The notes below the pieces were generated by a model. The model was given only the letters and a program-made list of their open reading frames with translations. It did not search any database and had not been told where the DNA came from. Below are positions 55,187 to 55,998 of a DNA stretch of 55,998 nucleotides, piece after piece. The translations under genes and the position numbers were made by a program. The DNA lies in the NCBI GenBank assembly GCA_002691145.1, contig NZHE01000021.1, positions 1 to 55,998 of the forward strand. Reading direction: 5' to 3'. Position 1 is the first letter of the stretch, and each line of letters begins with the position of its first letter. The stretch comes from Rickettsiales bacterium. GTDB taxonomy: Bacteria; Pseudomonadota; Alphaproteobacteria; Methylaequorales; Methylaequoraceae.

Positions 55187-55938
55187 AAAAAAAAGTTTTT
55201 AATATCTTTTGATTTAAATTGAACATCGTTTCTGTGTTTGAGTGATTTAGGTTTTAAATCTTGTCCTTTAAGACAAGCATTCCAATTTTGAATTGTCAAC
55301 AGACCTATATCACCTCTTTTTTCCTTGTAGTTCATGTGTGCATCAAGAAGATCACTAAAATTTATAACTTTTGGTGAATGTATTTCATTTATATTGGTAA
55401 TATAAATTAGATAATCAGGAGTATTTTTACTACCACCCAACCAAGTTCTCAAAAATATATCTTTTTTATATCTCCTCAGTATTGTTATGTATTTAGTAAA
55501 ATTTGTTGGATGCAAATTTGCATAAATATTTTTACGTTTTCTATCTTTCACCAAACCTGTATTATCAGTACTACCATCACACCAATGAAATTCCTTAATC
55601 AAATCCTTCTCGATAATTTTAAGTTGCGAAACTGAATCTAAAAATTCTAAAAAAGAGTTGAATTTCTCTTGATGGACTGAATTTGCAGATCCAGATTTTA
55701 CACTTATATTAAGTCTTTGATTTTCTAACTCAAAGATTAAATCAGTTTTTTTTTCTAGACCAATTCCCTCTTCTTTAAAGCATCTAACTATTGGATTGCG
55801 ACTATGAGATAAGTCAAACATTTTTTTTATCAAAACTTTGTAATTCAAATTTATTTCGTTAAAAAGTTTTTTATTAACATAATCAATTATTTTTTTTTCT
55901 ATTTTGAAACCTTTATTTTGACCAACTACTTTTATCAT
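55183..55938 (-). CDS. Candidate type II restriction endonuclease (a)
   Basis: A 251-aa protein with a better nuclease-like core. EEGIGLEKKTDLIFELEN places D66 in the KTD motif, and RLNISVKSGSANSVHQE gives K81 in the S-V-K position followed by a Gln/Glu, a layout typical of PD-(D/E)XK restriction enzymes that read K-T-D, then S-x-K, then a Q on the next helix. No signal or membrane segment. It is first of two coupled minus-strand genes (4-nt ATGA overlap) and is separated from the window edge by 60 nt of AT-rich DNA. No homologue recognised by name. Confidence 0.58.
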   Translation of the reverse strand: MIKVVGQNKGFKIEKKIIDYVNKKLFNEINLNYKVLIKKMFDLSHSRNPIVRCFKEEGIGLEKKTDLIFELENQRLNISVKSGSANSVHQEKFNSFLEFLDSVSQLKIIEKDLIKEFHWCDGSTDNTGLVKDRKRKNIYANLHPTNFTKYITILRRYKKDIFLRTWLGGSKNTPDYLIYITNINEIHSPKVINFSDLLDAHMNYKEKRGDIGLLTIQNWNACLKGQDLKPKSLKHRNDVQFKSKDIKNFFL

Positions 55939-55998
55939 AAAAATATTTTAGAAATTTCAAATAAAGTCTTTATAAAAAAATTAATTTTTTTAATTCAT

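Overview
The window reads as a core-genome stretch of a very AT-rich, densely packed, free-living alphaproteobacterium of the streamlined marine type (SAR11/HIMB59/AEGEAN-169-like by gene style; this placement is inference). Evidence for Alphaproteobacteria is the permuted two-piece tmRNA gene with an ANDN...ALAA tag, flavin-dependent ThyX, a short-form HisG, the ubiB/COQ9-like pairing and the alphaproteobacterial dihydroorotase subtype. Complete His, Leu and Val/Ile pathway pieces argue against an obligate parasite. Most genes abut or overlap by 1-22 bases.

Layout. 1-699: no intact gene; remnants of a small recombinase-like protein family next to the 3' end of glmS. 700-3826 (-): glmS and glmU, amino-sugar supply for cell wall and LPS. 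3901-7175: gph, a tiny membrane ORF, sua5 and a GlcD-type flavoprotein. 7168-14051 (-): glycosyltransferase, lipoprotein, tRNA-Phe, maf (frameshifted), infA, hisD, hisG, murA, dcd, a tiny basic protein and a dCTPase-like protein. 14168-16409 (+): an unknown protein, tRNA-Thr, a small membrane protein, a Na+/dicarboxylate-type symporter and a 56-aa protein. 16406-23281 (-): dihydroorotase, an AsnB-like amidotransferase and four glycosyltransferases (GT4, GT4, GT2, GT9), a surface-glycan operon. 23331-28002: ygfZ, meaB, glyS and glyQ. 28080-31193: polyprenyl diphosphate synthase, UbiB kinase and a COQ9/TetR-like protein, a ubiquinone group. 31313-35405 (+): apt followed by an unusual membrane module (MotA/ExbB-like channel, ExbD-like protein with a DUF2135-like periplasmic domain, a two-TM protein and a lipoprotein), then an AI-2E/PerM-type permease. 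35379-40711 (-): the rod-shape genes mreB, mreC, mreD, mrdA (frameshifted) and rodA. 40772-50121 (-): leuA, ilvC, ilvN, ilvB, miaA, degP, hflC and hflK. 50240-51954: mrp and thyX. 52060-52340: split tmRNA. 52528-55938: a restriction-modification-like block of two C5-cytosine methyltransferases converging on two PD-(D/E)XK-like nuclease candidates.

The points most worth a second look are the ExbB/ExbD/DUF2135/lipoprotein module, whose lipoprotein has a paralogue directly behind tRNA-Phe; the two-methyltransferase/two-nuclease block beside ssrA; the single-base poly-A frameshifts in maf and mrdA, both missing one A; tRNAs placed 9-11 nt before start codons; and the COQ9-like protein beside ispB and ubiB.
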